A DNA stretch of 64,000 nt from Cyanobacteria bacterium SIG30. GTDB taxonomy: Bacteria; Cyanobacteriota; Vampirovibrionia; Gastranaerophilales; Gastranaerophilaceae. The notes beneath the pieces are model-generated. The model was given only the letters and a program-made list of their open reading frames with translations. It was not told the origin of the DNA and ran no database searches. Positions 1-10,481 of this stretch are shown here, one piece after another; within the stretch, counting starts at the first letter, position 1; each line of letters opens with the position of its first letter. The stretch is taken from NCBI GenBank assembly GCA_015152475.1, contig SUTW01000005.1:1-64000 (forward strand), given 5' to 3'. Made by a program: the position numbers and the translations under genes.

Positions 1-832
1 ACTCTAAGTTCTTCTTTAATATTTGAATCATCAAACTCGGGAACTTTAATCGAGGCAATTTTTTCTGCCAAATATCTCAAACCTTCTCTTATAGGTTCAT
101 CATTATATTCTGGCATTTTGATGTTATTTATTTTTTCAACAAGTTCATTTAAGCTTTCTTTGATATTTGAATCATCAAATTCTGGGATATTGATATTACT
201 TATTCTCTCAACAATATCGCCCAAGCTTGCCTTAACACTTGAATCATCATATTCTGGAAATTCAACATTCTCAATTTTTTCTTTTAATTGAGATATTTCT
301 TCTCTAACATTATAAGTAACATCTTTTATATCTTCTTTTAAATCATAATTTAATTCTCTAACTTCTGATTTAATTTCATCTGCAATATCAGAAATATTGT
401 TTCTTAAATCATTATTTAATTTTTCTTCATCTATTGTTGGAATATAGATATTTCTTATTTCATCCTGAATCAAAGAAGTATTTCTTATAATTTCATCTTT
501 TGTACTTTGTCTTGTAACGTCAGATGCAATATTTAATTCATGTATTAATTCATCCTTTGTAATGTCAGGAATTTTAATATCTAAAATTCTATCTGAAATT
601 ACTCTAAGTTCTTCTTTAATATTTGAATCATCAAACTCGGGAACTTTAATCGAGGCAATTTTTTCTGCCAAATATCTCAAACCTTCTCTTATAGGTTCAT
701 CATTATATTCTGGCATTTTGATGTTATCTATTCTCTCAACAATATCACCCAAGCTTGCCTTAACACTTGAATCATCATATTCTGGAAATTCAACATTCTC
801 AATTTTTTCTTTTAATTGAGATATTTCTTCCT
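1..832 (-). repeat. 24-aa (72-bp) tandem repeats and a near-identical long direct repeat inside the giant ORF
   Basis: Bases 1-127 recur identically at 601-727. Bases 201-302 recur almost identically at 729-830, offset 528, i.e. 72 bp shorter. Units: VEFPEYDDSSVKASLGDIVERISN / INIPEFDDSNIKESLNELVEKINN / IKMPEYNDEPIREGLRYLAEKIAS / IKVPEFDDSNIKEELRVISDRILD. Confidence 0.9.
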
Positions 833-3800
833 TTATTGATGTAAATGCATTATTTGTATTTTCATTTATGTTATTTTTTAGCGCTTCTTCATCAATTTCT
901 TTTGGAAGTTTTATATTTGAAATTTCTACATTTAAAGCTTCTTTCGCGTCATTGATTTTATTTTCTAATTCATCAAGTGCGCTTTGAATTTTTGTTTCTA
1001 TTTGAAGAATTATCTCTTCTTGTTTGTCGTAAATTTTTGGAACAAGATTTATATTTGATGTGAATAATTCTTTTTGATTTTTAAGTTCTTCAAAAACTTT
1101 TTCTTCAATTTCTTTTAAGATATCATCAGTTTTAAGTTGAATTGAAGCCAAGGCTGTATTTTTTGTTTCTGAATCTTTTTCAATTCTAGCTAAATCATTT
1201 AATAAAATTCTTTGTTGGCTTTGAAGTTCATTTCTAACTTCTTGCAAAATGCTTTGACCAACATTTTCGATTCTTTGTTCTATGAATTCAGCATTTTTTT
1301 GGTTTTCTTCTTCTGTTGGTCTTAAATCTTCAATTTTTCTAATGTTTTCGGCAAAACTTTTTTGTTGAGATTCGATTTCATTTCTCAAAATTTGTGATAT
1401 ATTTTCTTCAAAACCTTTAAATTTTTCATTTAGGTCAAAAATGGTTTCTTCAGTTGTTTTATTGATTGAAGCCATTTGGGCTAAATCTTCAACAATAATT
1501 CTTTGTTGTGTTTGAAGTTCTGTTTTTATTTCTTGAGAAATAGTTTTTGAGAATAGTTCAATTCTGTCATTCAGTGAGGCAATATTTGCTTCTTCTGTTT
1601 TTTGAGAATTTGTTATTTTTAAAAGGTCAGAAACTAAAGCCTCTTGTTGGTTTTGAAGTTCTGATTTGAATTCTTGAGAAATTGTTTTTGTAAATAGATT
1701 TATTCTGTCATTTAATGCTTGAAGATTTGAATCCCTATTTTTTGGAGCATTTAAAATTCTTGAAACATCTTCAAGTAGTAATTGTTGATGTTTTTGAAAT
1801 TCTGATTTAAAATCTTGTGCAATATTTTTGACAACAAAATCAATTTGTTCATTTGATAAGTTGTTATTTTCGTTTTCTTCGTTATCTTTATTGCTTGTTA
1901 TTCTAGCAAACCCTGCAATAACGGCTTGATATTGTTTTTGAAATTCTGATTTAAATTCTTGCGTCAGAGTTTTTGACAGTAATTCAATTTGTTCATTTAT
2001 AATTGCAAGACTTGCTTCCTTTGTTTTATTGAGATTTGCAATTCTTGCAAAACCTGCATTAAATGATTGTGTTTGTTTAGATAATTCTTCTTTTAAGTTT
2101 TGGATAATATTTGTTTCAAGCAATTCAATTTGTTCTATATCAAGATTGTTTGAACCATTTTCTTCGTTTATTTTTGTTTCAAGTTTTTGTATAAGGGTTT
2201 TAATTGCAACGCTTGCATCATTGTGGATTGAAGCAAGAGCATTAACTTCGCCCAATAATTCTTTTGCAGAATGAACTTGCTGCCAGTTAATTTTATCAAG
2301 CTTGGCATTAAAATTTGTCATTTCTTCATTAAGTGCATTGGCCTGATTTTCATATAATCCATGGACCATTGAGTCAATTCTGTTTTCAAGGTCTGTGAAA
2401 CTTGTGTTTGAAAAATCGTCCATAGCAGCCATTTTTGACAAAATGTCGCCTGCTATAACATTTAGGTGTTCTGTATATTTAACAACAGATGCACTTAATG
2501 ATTCCGAGAATAATTGTTTTGTTTCATAAGTATTTGATTCAACACTATTTTTTATTGTTTCGATTTTTGAGTGCAAATTCGCTTCGTAATCACCTATTTG
2601 CTGAGTTAGTGAAGCAATTGTTTCTTTTTGTTCTCCAAATTCATCAAGAATACTTGTATTTATTGATTCAACACTTTCAGTCAAATTGTTTGAAACATCT
2701 TGCAAGTCGCGACGCAAATCTTGCGCAACATTTTGCATTACTTGCGTTTGTGTATCTTTGACTGTTTGAATAACTTTTTCAATATTTAATTTAATTTCAT
2801 CAAAAGTTAGTGAAAAATGTTTTTTGATTTCCTGATAAAGATTTGAACTGTCTGCAAGAATTCTATCTCTTGATTCGTCAAGAGTAAACATCATTTTTGG
2901 CATTATTTCATTTACTCTTTGAAGTATTTCAATGCCAGAATTCAATTCTCTTTCATTAAAACCATCTTGTATTGATTCAACAATGTCATCTAATTTTCTT
3001 GAAAGCAAATCAACTGATTTTGACATATTTTTAAGTTTGTCGTTTTTGTCGATTGATTCATCAATTCCAATTAAAGTTTCTTTTATTATATTTTCAATGG
3101 ATGTTTTTTGATTGTCGTTAATGTTTTTGAAATCATTTTTTAAATCAATAACTCCAATTAAAAGAGTTTTGATTTCCTTTTGAATTGAGTTAATTGCTTC
3201 TTCTTGGAAGTCATTTTTGATTATTTTATTATCTATAATGTCTCTTAAATCTGCAATGTTTGCGGCAACAATCTGTCTTATTTGTTCGAGATTTTTTATG
3301 TCAGCAGTTGCCAAAAGATCTTTTATTGAAGAAACTTTTTCTGCAATATTTTCGCCAAATGATTCCTTTAAGCTTGTGATATTAATTGCAAAGTTGTTAT
3401 CTAATTTCGCAATATCTTCTTTTATTTGTCTTGTTTCGTAACCTATATTTTGTTTTAGGGTGTTGTCTAAATTATTTAAACCAGTTGATAAATCCCTTAA
3501 ATTTTCTTGTAGTTTTAGAAAATTTTCATTGAATTTATCTTGTAAATTTTCATTTCCAAGAACTATTTGTCCTGTGAATGCTCTTGTTAAATCAGTTTTA
3601 ACTTCATTTGTTATTTCGTCTAGTTTTGAATTTATTCCTTTAATTACATCTTCAAGTTTGCTTATAGAGCCATCACCTTGCATTTCTAAAATTTTATTTT
3701 TTATAAATACAAGATTTTCTGTTGCTTTATCTTTTAAATTGTTATTTGATGCTTCAATATAACTTTTTAAATTGTCCAGGAATGAATTTATGGCACTTAT

Positions 3801-4580
3801 TTTATCTTCAAGTACAATAAGATCGCCTTTTGTTGTCACAACTTTTAATTGAGGCATTACGTCATTCAATTCGTTTGTTGTTTTTTGAAGTTCGGATATT
3901 GTTCTTGAAAGAGTTGATTCGTTATCAGTTATAAATTCAATAACACCATTTATGTCTTGATATTTGTGATCAATCACATTGACTGATGACACAATCATAT
4001 TTGCGGTTTTTATTATGCCGTCAAGGCGTGAATTTATATCCAAAAATGCTTGGTCATTATTTATTTTTTTAACTTCTGATATAAAATTGCCAAAATTTTT
4101 GTTTAAGATTAAAGTAACGCCTTCAAAACCTTTTGAAAGGGCAGTTAGGTCTTCCCTGATATTTTCAAAATCGGATTTATCTGTGCCTTGTTTATATAAT
4201 TCTTCAACTGAGCGTGACAGATTAACAAAAATATGTTCCTGTTCTTCAATTTTTTCTCTGACGTTATTAATTTCGTTTGAAAACTTTTTAACTTCGTAGC
4301 TAAAATTTTTAGAATCAATATTGTTTGCTAAATCTTTAATTGATTCTTCAAAATCCTGCAAGTTGTCTTGAAGATATCTGTTTCTTTCGTCGATTAAATA
4401 TCTTATGTGGTCTAAAAATTGATTTGCAAATTTTTCATTTGCATTGTCTGCAACTGTTCCAAGAGAATTTACTAGTTCGTTAAAAGCTCTGTTTAAATCG
4501 ACTTTTGTTGCAAATTGATTTTGCGAAAAGTCGTTTAATGCTTTTGTTATATTGTCTATTTTGTTCTCTATATTGCTCAA
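1..4580 (-). CDS. Giant coiled-coil/repeat protein, 3' end beyond the left window edge (at least about 1526 codons)
   Basis: Reverse-strand frame read by eye is open from a TTG start at 4580-4578 (LSNIENKIDNITKALNDFSQNQF...) to position 1. An AGAAAGG ribosome-binding site lies upstream. Frame was checked at about 4580, 2738, 605 and 5. Composition is heptad-rich in E/K/N/I/L. Missing from the ORF track, probably because no stop lies inside the window. Confidence 0.85.
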   Translation of the reverse strand, partial: MSNIENKIDNITKALNDFSQNQFATKVDLNRAFNELVNSLGTVADNANEKFANQFLDHIRYLIDERNRYLQDNLQDFEESIKDLANNIDSKNFSYEVKKFSNEINNVREKIEEQEHIFVNLSRSVEELYKQGTDKSDFENIREDLTALSKGFEGVTLILNKNFGNFISEVKKINNDQAFLDINSRLDGIIKTANMIVSSVNVIDHKYQDINGVIEFITDNESTLSRTISELQKTTNELNDVMPQLKVVTTKGDLIVLEDKISAINSFLDNLKSYIEASNNNLKDKATENLVFIKNKILEMQGDGSISKLEDVIKGINSKLDEITNEVKTDLTRAFTGQIVLGNENLQDKFNENFLKLQENLRDLSTGLNNLDNTLKQNIGYETRQIKEDIAKLDNNFAINITSLKESFGENIAEKVSSIKDLLATADIKNLEQIRQIVAANIADLRDIIDNKIIKNDFQEEAINSIQKEIKTLLIGVIDLKNDFKNINDNQKTSIENIIKETLIGIDESIDKNDKLKNMSKSVDLLSRKLDDIVESIQDGFNERELNSGIEILQRVNEIMPKMMFTLDESRDRILADSSNLYQEIKKHFSLTFDEIKLNIEKVIQTVKDTQTQVMQNVAQDLRRDLQDVSNNLTESVESINTSILDEFGEQKETIASLTQQIGDYEANLHSKIETIKNSVESNTYETKQLFSESLSASVVKYTEHLNVIAGDILSKMAAMDDFSNTSFTDLENRIDSMVHGLYENQANALNEEMTNFNAKLDKINWQQVHSAKELLGEVNALASIHNDASVAIKTLIQKLETKINEENGSNNLDIEQIELLETNIIQNLKEELSKQTQSFNAGFARIANLNKTKEASLAIINEQIELLSKTLTQEFKSEFQKQYQAVIAGFARITSNKDNEENENNNLSNEQIDFVVKNIAQDFKSEFQKHQQLLLEDVSRILNAPKNRDSNLQALNDRINLFTKTISQEFKSELQNQQEALVSDLLKITNSQKTEEANIASLNDRIELFSKTISQEIKTELQTQQRIIVEDLAQMASINKTTEETIFDLNEKFKGFEENISQILRNEIESQQKSFAENIRKIEDLRPTEEENQKNAEFIEQRIENVGQSILQEVRNELQSQQRILLNDLARIEKDSETKNTALASIQLKTDDILKEIEEKVFEELKNQKELFTSNINLVPKIYDKQEEIILQIETKIQSALDELENKINDAKEALNVEISNIKLPKEIDEEALKNNINENTNNAFTSIKEEISQLKEKIENVEFPEYDDSSVKASLGDIVERIDNIKMPEYNDEPIREGLRYLAEKIASIKVPEFDDSNIKEELRVISDRILDIKIPDITKDELIHELNIASDVTRQSTKDEIIRNTSLIQDEIRNIYIPTIDEEKLNNDLRNNISDIADEIKSEVRELNYDLKEDIKDVTYNVREEISQLKEKIENVEFPEYDDSSVKASLGDIVERISNINIPEFDDSNIKESLNELVEKINNIKMPEYNDEPIREGLRYLAEKIASIKVPEFDDSNIKEELR
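1160..2000 (-). repeat. Degenerate repeats of about 47 aa (141 bp) inside the giant ORF (approximate bounds)
   Basis: Units such as NDRINLFTKTISQEFKSELQNQQEALVSDLLKITNSQKTEEANIASL / NDRIELFSKTISQEIKTELQTQQRIIVEDLAQMASINKTTEETIFDL, spaced about 141 bp apart. Confidence 0.75.
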
Positions 4581-4611
4581 TTTTTAATACCTTTCTATAA
4601 CAATGGCAATT

Positions 4612-5628
4612 TTACACGCTTTTGTATTCTTTTTCAAAACCAAACAAAGAGCTTACGCTTTGATCATCATGGATTCTTGAGATTGCTTCACCTAAAAGTG
4701 GCGCAATGCTTAATTGAGTTATTTTTGAAGGAATATAATCGTTTCTTAAAGGAATTGTATTTGTTACAATTACTTCTTTGATTGGTGCTTCTTCTAAGCG
4801 AGATAGTGCAGGTCCTGAGAATACTGGGTGTGATGCACAAACATATACTTCCTTAGCACCTTCTCTGATTAAAAGTTTTGCAGCTTCGCATATTGTTCCT
4901 GCTGTATCTATAATGTCATCAAACATAACGCATATTTTGCCCTTTATGTCACCAATAACGTGGTCTGCAATTGCTTCATTGTGTTTAGCACGTCTTTTGT
5001 CGATGATTGCAAGTGGGCAATTTAAGTTTTTAGCAAATACTCTTGTTCTTTGAACACCGCCTGTATCAGGGCTCACTGCAACCAATTCGTCTTTTGGAAG
5101 ATTTAAATCTTTTATGTATTTAACTAAAATTGGAGTTGAATAGATGTGGTCAACCAAAATATTAAAGAAGCCTTGGATTTGCCCTGTATGTAAATCCATT
5201 GCAAGTACTCTGTTTGCACCGGCTGTAGTTAATAAATCGGCAACAAGTTTTGCGGTAATTGCTTCTCTTCCAGATGTTTTTCTATCTTGTCTTGCATATC
5301 CATAATAAGGAATAACTGCTGTGATTGTTTTGGCACTTGCTCTTTTAAATGCATCAATCATAATTAAAAGTTCAACAAGGTTTTCATTAACAGGATCACA
5401 TATTGGCTGAACTATGAAAACATCATCACCTCTTATGCTGTCTTGAACCTGAACATAAATTTCGCCATCTGAGAAATTTTTAATTATCATTGGACCAACT
5501 GATGTACCTAAATAATCTGCAATTTCTTGTGCGAGAACTGTGTTTGAACGACCTGAAAAAAGTTTAATGTCGTGAGTTGGAAGAATTTTTGCATCTAGTT
5601 CTTGCGCAAATTCAAAACCTGTTTTCAT
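4612..5628 (-). CDS. prs: Ribose-phosphate pyrophosphokinase
   Basis: FSDGEIYVQ, IPYYGYARQDRK and DDIIDTAGT PRPP-loop motifs. Confidence 0.97.
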   Translation of the reverse strand: MKTGFEFAQELDAKILPTHDIKLFSGRSNTVLAQEIADYLGTSVGPMIIKNFSDGEIYVQVQDSIRGDDVFIVQPICDPVNENLVELLIMIDAFKRASAKTITAVIPYYGYARQDRKTSGREAITAKLVADLLTTAGANRVLAMDLHTGQIQGFFNILVDHIYSTPILVKYIKDLNLPKDELVAVSPDTGGVQRTRVFAKNLNCPLAIIDKRRAKHNEAIADHVIGDIKGKICVMFDDIIDTAGTICEAAKLLIREGAKEVYVCASHPVFSGPALSRLEEAPIKEVIVTNTIPLRNDYIPSKITQLSIAPLLGEAISRIHDDQSVSSLFGFEKEYKSV

Positions 5629-6939
5629 TTAATTTATTCCTTTCTTATTTTTAACCCAATTTTTATATTCCTTTTGTTCACTACGAGTTAAGGCTAGTGA
5701 ATCTTTTTCGACATCTTTTGTGATTGACGACAATGCTCCAACAAAAGCATTTTCGTTTAATGTTACTGGTGCAACCAAAACGCAATTTGAACCAACAGAA
5801 ACACCATCTTTTAAAATGGTTTTATTTTTTTCTTTTGTTATTGAATTATAGTTGGCAGTAATGGTTCCTGCACCAATATTTACATTGTTTCCAACTTCGC
5901 TATCACCTATGTAACTTAAATGGCAAGCATTTGTTTTTTCTCCAATAGTTGCGTTTTTTAATTCAACAAAATTGCCGATTTTTGAATTGTTGCCAACGAT
6001 ACAATTGCCTCTTAAATGAGCCATAGGGCCAATTTTGCAACTTGAACCTATTTTGTTTACACCTTCTATATATGTTGATGGGAAAATGACTGTATCTTGT
6101 TCAATTATTGTTTCTGGGGAGATATAAGTATTATCAGGGTCAACTATTGTGACGCCGTCAATCATTAATTTTTTAAGGTGTTTTTTATTCATATAAGAGG
6201 TTGCAATGGCCAATTGTTCTCTTGAATTTATTCCAAAAATTTCTGTATTGTCTTTGATTACATATCCTTGCACATTCAATTGATTTTTAACTGCCCAGGA
6301 AATGATATCTGTTAAATAGTATTCATTTTGTGCATTGTTGTTTTGAAGTTCATTAAAAGCTTTTTTAATTTTGTTCCAATTTAAAAGATAAATTCCGGCA
6401 TTAACTTCCTTAATGCTTTTTTGGTCTACATCTGCATCTTTTTCTTCCACAATTGCAACAACATTATTATTGCTTCTTATAATTCTTCCATATCCAAAAG
6501 GGTTTTCAAAAATTGCAGACATGACGGTCAAGTCTGAATTATTGTCATTATGGTATTTTATAAAATCTTCAAGTGTTTCTTTTGTAATTAAAGGTGTATC
6601 GCCACACAAAATAATTACATTTCCTTCAAAATTTTTTAAATTATCAAGGCACATCATAACAGCATGCCCTGTTCCAAGTTGTTCCTTTTGTTCAACAATG
6701 GCGGTTTTTGTCGGTAATTTTGACAAATATTCTTGAACCATATCAAAACCGTGTCCCGCAACAACAATCGGTTCAATATCACCTAACGCCCTTAATACCC
6801 ATCCAACTAGTGGTTTGGAAAAAATTTCATGAAGAACTTTTGGTTTTTGGCTTTTCATTCTTGTGCCTTTTCCGGCGGCAAGAACAATTGCTTTTATGTC
6901 TTTTGAACAATTTGTCATTTTGGTCTTATTTTCCCTCAA
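5629..6939 (-). CDS. glmU: Bifunctional UDP-N-acetylglucosamine pyrophosphorylase / glucosamine-1-P acetyltransferase
   Basis: VLAAGKGTRMKSQKPKVLHE N-terminus plus hexapeptide-repeat C-terminus; start may be the internal MTNCSKD. Confidence 0.96.
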   Translation of the reverse strand: MRENKTKMTNCSKDIKAIVLAAGKGTRMKSQKPKVLHEIFSKPLVGWVLRALGDIEPIVVAGHGFDMVQEYLSKLPTKTAIVEQKEQLGTGHAVMMCLDNLKNFEGNVIILCGDTPLITKETLEDFIKYHNDNNSDLTVMSAIFENPFGYGRIIRSNNNVVAIVEEKDADVDQKSIKEVNAGIYLLNWNKIKKAFNELQNNNAQNEYYLTDIISWAVKNQLNVQGYVIKDNTEIFGINSREQLAIATSYMNKKHLKKLMIDGVTIVDPDNTYISPETIIEQDTVIFPSTYIEGVNKIGSSCKIGPMAHLRGNCIVGNNSKIGNFVELKNATIGEKTNACHLSYIGDSEVGNNVNIGAGTITANYNSITKEKNKTILKDGVSVGSNCVLVAPVTLNENAFVGALSSITKDVEKDSLALTRSEQKEYKNWVKNKKGIN

Positions 6940-7039
6940 GATTATTGTTGCATAAAGTATTCAAAAATGGTAGAAAATAGCAGATATATTAAATTTTTTT
7001 TACAAAAATATTTTGTGTTTATTTTTTGAATTTTATATT

Positions 7040-7068
7040 TTGCACCTTTTTTGCTTTTTTTATATAAT
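7040..7068 (+). promoter_or_regulatory. Sigma70-type promoter of ilvD
   Basis: TTGCAC (7040-7045), 17-bp spacer, TATAAT (7063-7068), then GGAGG RBS and ATG. Confidence 0.7.
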
Positions 7069-7091
7069 GTTTTTGATTTGGAGGAAATTAT

Positions 7092-8750
7092 ATGAAAAGT
7101 GATAACGTCAAAAAAGGTATTGCACATGCTCCACACAGAGCACTTTTATATGCTGCAGGTGTATCTAAAAAATCTATGGATAGACCATTTATTGGTATAG
7201 CAAGTTCTTTTTCTGATTTAGTTCCAGGTCATGCTTCAATGCGTGATTTAGAAAGACAAATTGAAAAAGGTATTCATTCAGGTGGTGGTCAATCATTTAT
7301 TTTTGGCGTTCCTGCTATATGTGATGGTATTGCAATGGGACATAGCGGTATGCGTTATTCGCTTCCATCTCGTGATTTAATTGCAGATTGTGTTGAAGCT
7401 GTTGCGGGTGCACATCAGTTAGACGGGCTTGTTCTTCTTACAAATTGTGACAAAATTACACCTGGTATGCTAATTGCATCATTAAGATTAAATATTCCAA
7501 CTATCGTTGTAACTGCTGGACCTTCACTTGATGGTTATTGTAAAGGCGAAACTCTTACTTTTATCAGGGGAAGTTCAGAAGCTGTTGGCAGATATAGAAT
7601 TGGCGAAATCACAGAAGAAAAACTCCATGAAATGGAGATGTGTGCTTGCCCAACTGCTGGTTCTTGTCAAGGTTTATATACTGCAAACACAATGGCTTGT
7701 TTAACTGAAGTTATTGGTATGAGTTTGCCTGGTTGTGCGTCAGCTTCAGCAGTTAGCTCTAAGAAAAAACATATTGCATTTGAATCTGGTCTTGCAATAT
7801 GCGAAATGGTTCAAAAAAATATTGTTCCAACAGATATAATTACAAGAGATTCAATCAGAAATGCTATTACTGTTGATTTGGCTTTAGGTGGCAGTACAAA
7901 TTCTATTTTGCATTTACTTGCAATTGCAAATACTGCAGGTGTTGATGTTAGTTTAAAGGATTTTGAAGAACTAAGTTTTAAAATTCCTCAAATCATAAAA
8001 CTTGATCCTTCTTCACATTTAACAATGACTGATTTTGACCGTGCAGGAGCTGTTTCTGGGACAATTAAAAATTTGTGGGGCAATACACCAGAACTTAAAA
8101 ATACAAAAAATGTCGTTGGTATAACTGTTGAAGAAATTGCAAAAAATGCTTGGGTTGACGAAAGTGTTATTAGGCCTTTGAATAATCCTATTACAACAAA
8201 TCCTGGTCTTGCAGTTCTACATGGTAATTTAGCACCAAATGGAGCTGTTATTAAACTGAGTGGTGTTTCGCCAGATTGCTTATATTTTGAAGGTAAGGCA
8301 AAAGTTTATGACAGCGAAGAAGAAGCAATGAAAGCAATCGAAGATGATGTTGTTGTTGCGGGCGATGTTGTTGTTATCAGGTATGAAGGTCCAAAGGGTG
8401 GTCCTGGCATGAGAGAAATGCTCGCACCAACATCACTTCTTGCAGGTAAAGGTCTTGGTGAAAAATGTGCGCTTATAACAGATGGTAGATTTTCTGGTGG
8501 CACAAGAGGTTTGTGTGTAGGTCATATTACACCTGAAGCTTCACAAAATGGCTTAATTGGACTTGTAAGAGATGGTGACGATATTAAAATCGATATCAAA
8601 GCGCGTTCAATTGAACTTTTGGTTGATGAAAGTGAGTTAAATAACAGAAAAGCAAACTTTACCTTAAAACCTTTAAAAGTTCAAAAAGGATTTTTGGTTA
8701 AATATGCAAAAACTGTTTCAGGTGCCGACAAGGGGGCTGTTACTTTATGA
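7092..8750 (+). CDS. ilvD: Dihydroxy-acid dehydratase
   Basis: [25 protein letters not shown] and [10 protein letters not shown] motifs. Confidence 0.97.
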   Translation: MKSDNVKKGIAHAPHRALLYAAGVSKKSMDRPFIGIASSFSDLVPGHASMRDLERQIEKGIHSGGGQSFIFGVPAICDGIAMGHSGMRYSLPSRDLIADCVEAVAGAHQLDGLVLLTNCDKITPGMLIASLRLNIPTIVVTAGPSLDGYCKGETLTFIRGSSEAVGRYRIGEITEEKLHEMEMCACPTAGSCQGLYTANTMACLTEVIGMSLPGCASASAVSSKKKHIAFESGLAICEMVQKNIVPTDIITRDSIRNAITVDLALGGSTNSILHLLAIANTAGVDVSLKDFEELSFKIPQIIKLDPSSHLTMTDFDRAGAVSGTIKNLWGNTPELKNTKNVVGITVEEIAKNAWVDESVIRPLNNPITTNPGLAVLHGNLAPNGAVIKLSGVSPDCLYFEGKAKVYDSEEEAMKAIEDDVVVAGDVVVIRYEGPKGGPGMREMLAPTSLLAGKGLGEKCALITDGRFSGGTRGLCVGHITPEASQNGLIGLVRDGDDIKIDIKARSIELLVDESELNNRKANFTLKPLKVQKGFLVKYAKTVSGADKGAVTL

Positions 8751-9709
8751 AAGCTATAACTTTTGACGACAAATTAGAACTTGTTGATATCGAAAAACCT
8801 GTTTTAAAAAAAGGTGAAGCCTTAATTAAAACTTCAATGGTTGGTATTTGTAATACTGACTTTGAAATAACCAAAGGTTATATGGGTTACAAAGGTGTTT
8901 TGGGTCATGAGTTTGTAGGTGTCGTTGAAAATGTTTCTGATGATGAAGACAAAAATTTGATTGGCAAACGCGTTGTTGGTGAAATTAATTTAGGTTGTAA
9001 TAACTGCCAATGGTGCGCTAGCGGTCTTCAAAGACATTGCCCTAATCGCCAAACCTTAGGAATTTGGAATAAGGATGGTTGTTTTTCTGAATATTTTACA
9101 TTGCCCATCAAGAATTTATTAGAAGTTCCAGATAATGTTTCAGATAGCGAAGCTGTTATGGTTGAACCTATTGCCGCGGCTTGCGAAATTTTAGAACAAT
9201 TACATATAAAACCTATGGATAAAGTTGCAATTCTTGGTGATGGTAAGTTAGGACTTTGTATTTCGCTTGTTTTAAATGCGATGAATGTTAATTTAACTCA
9301 TATTGGAAAACATAAAGATAAGCTTCAAATTTCAAATAATGCTGGTTCAAAAATTTTAAATTTAGAAGATACCAAAAATTTAAATGCTTGTTTTGATGTT
9401 GTAATTGAAGCAACCGGTTCGGTTGGAGGTTTTGAAAAATCTTTATCTTTGGTCAAACCTCGAGGAGTATTAGTTTTAAAAAGCACAATTGCTTCAAATG
9501 AAGGATTAAATTTAGCAGGCGTTGTTGTTAATGAGATTACGGTTTTAGGTTCTCGTTGCGGGCAATTTGCACCTGCTTTGAAGCTTTTATCAGAAGGCAA
9601 AATTGATGTTAATCCTTTAATTAGTAAGATTTACAATGTCGATGATGCCATAGAGGCTTTTGAAGAAAATACAAAGAAAGAAACGCTTAAAATTTTAATC
9701 AAATTTTAA
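8747..9709 (+). CDS. Zinc-dependent medium-chain alcohol/sorbitol/threonine dehydrogenase-like protein
   Basis: [28 protein letters not shown] structural zinc site; 4-nt overlap with ilvD. Confidence 0.9.
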   Translation: MKAITFDDKLELVDIEKPVLKKGEALIKTSMVGICNTDFEITKGYMGYKGVLGHEFVGVVENVSDDEDKNLIGKRVVGEINLGCNNCQWCASGLQRHCPNRQTLGIWNKDGCFSEYFTLPIKNLLEVPDNVSDSEAVMVEPIAAACEILEQLHIKPMDKVAILGDGKLGLCISLVLNAMNVNLTHIGKHKDKLQISNNAGSKILNLEDTKNLNACFDVVIEATGSVGGFEKSLSLVKPRGVLVLKSTIASNEGLNLAGVVVNEITVLGSRCGQFAPALKLLSEGKIDVNPLISKIYNVDDAIEAFEENTKKETLKILIKF

Positions 9710-9949
9710 TTCGCCTTTTTCAAATTTTCTTATCATATCTGTAAAGCCACCAATATGTTTGCCATTTAAAATTATTTGAGGAACTGTGACGTCTCCTTTG
9801 ATGTTGAGGAGTTGTCCTAATTCTATTCTTTTGTTATCTTCATCATCATCTATTTTAATTTGTTTATATTTAACATTATGATTATTTAAGAACTCAAGTG
9901 CTGCCTTGCAGTAAGGACAGTAATCGACAGTATAAATTGTGTTTTGCAT
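9695..9949 (-). CDS. Glutaredoxin
   Basis: CPYCKAALEFL active site; TVPQIILNGKHIGGFTD. Confidence 0.95.
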   Translation of the reverse strand: MQNTIYTVDYCPYCKAALEFLNNHNVKYKQIKIDDDEDNKRIELGQLLNIKGDVTVPQIILNGKHIGGFTDMIRKFEKGELKFD

Positions 9950-9953
9950 AATA

Positions 9954-10460
9954 CTAAATCCTATCTAATATTTTCTGAACTTGTTCTTTTTCAACTTCAG
10001 GTATATCAGCTTTTAGGTAATCTTCAAAGAATTCTCTTGCAGATTCCATATCTCCTCTTGCCATAAATAAAACACCTAGTTTTTTATTTGCAAGCGAGAA
10101 TTTTTCATTGACAGTTATACATTTTAGATATGAACTAATTGCTTTATCAACTTCATCATTTGCTTCGTATGCCATACCAAGATTGTAATACATAATAGCG
10201 CTTTGTTGATGCAATAAAACTTCTTCGTAATTTGAGATTGCACTATTGTAATCACCTAATTCGAAATATATTCTTGCAAGTTCGTAATTTACTTCGAAAT
10301 TATCAGGTTCTTCTTCTTGCAATAGTTCTAATTGTTCAAGAGCATCATCATATCTGCAATTATCAATAAGCTCTCTTATCAAATCTATCTTTGTGATTTG
10401 AGGAATATTGTTTTGTTTTGTTTCTTTATTTTCTTGTTTGTTCATATTTTTATTATACAA
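9954..10460 (-). CDS. TPR repeat protein
   Basis: Repeated TPR helical motifs (YNLGMAYEANDEVDKAISSYLK). Confidence 0.8.
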   Translation of the reverse strand: MYNKNMNKQENKETKQNNIPQITKIDLIRELIDNCRYDDALEQLELLQEEEPDNFEVNYELARIYFELGDYNSAISNYEEVLLHQQSAIMYYNLGMAYEANDEVDKAISSYLKCITVNEKFSLANKKLGVLFMARGDMESAREFFEDYLKADIPEVEKEQVQKILDRI

Positions 10461-10481
10461 TAAAATAAAAAAGAGGTATAT

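Noticed and set aside
562-4299. Plus-strand ORFs in the track (562-819, 2029-2274, 2489-2761, 3217-3441, 3460-3762, 3979-4299)
   Set aside because: Antisense shadows of the giant minus-strand ORF; low-complexity S/F/I-rich translations and no RBS support.
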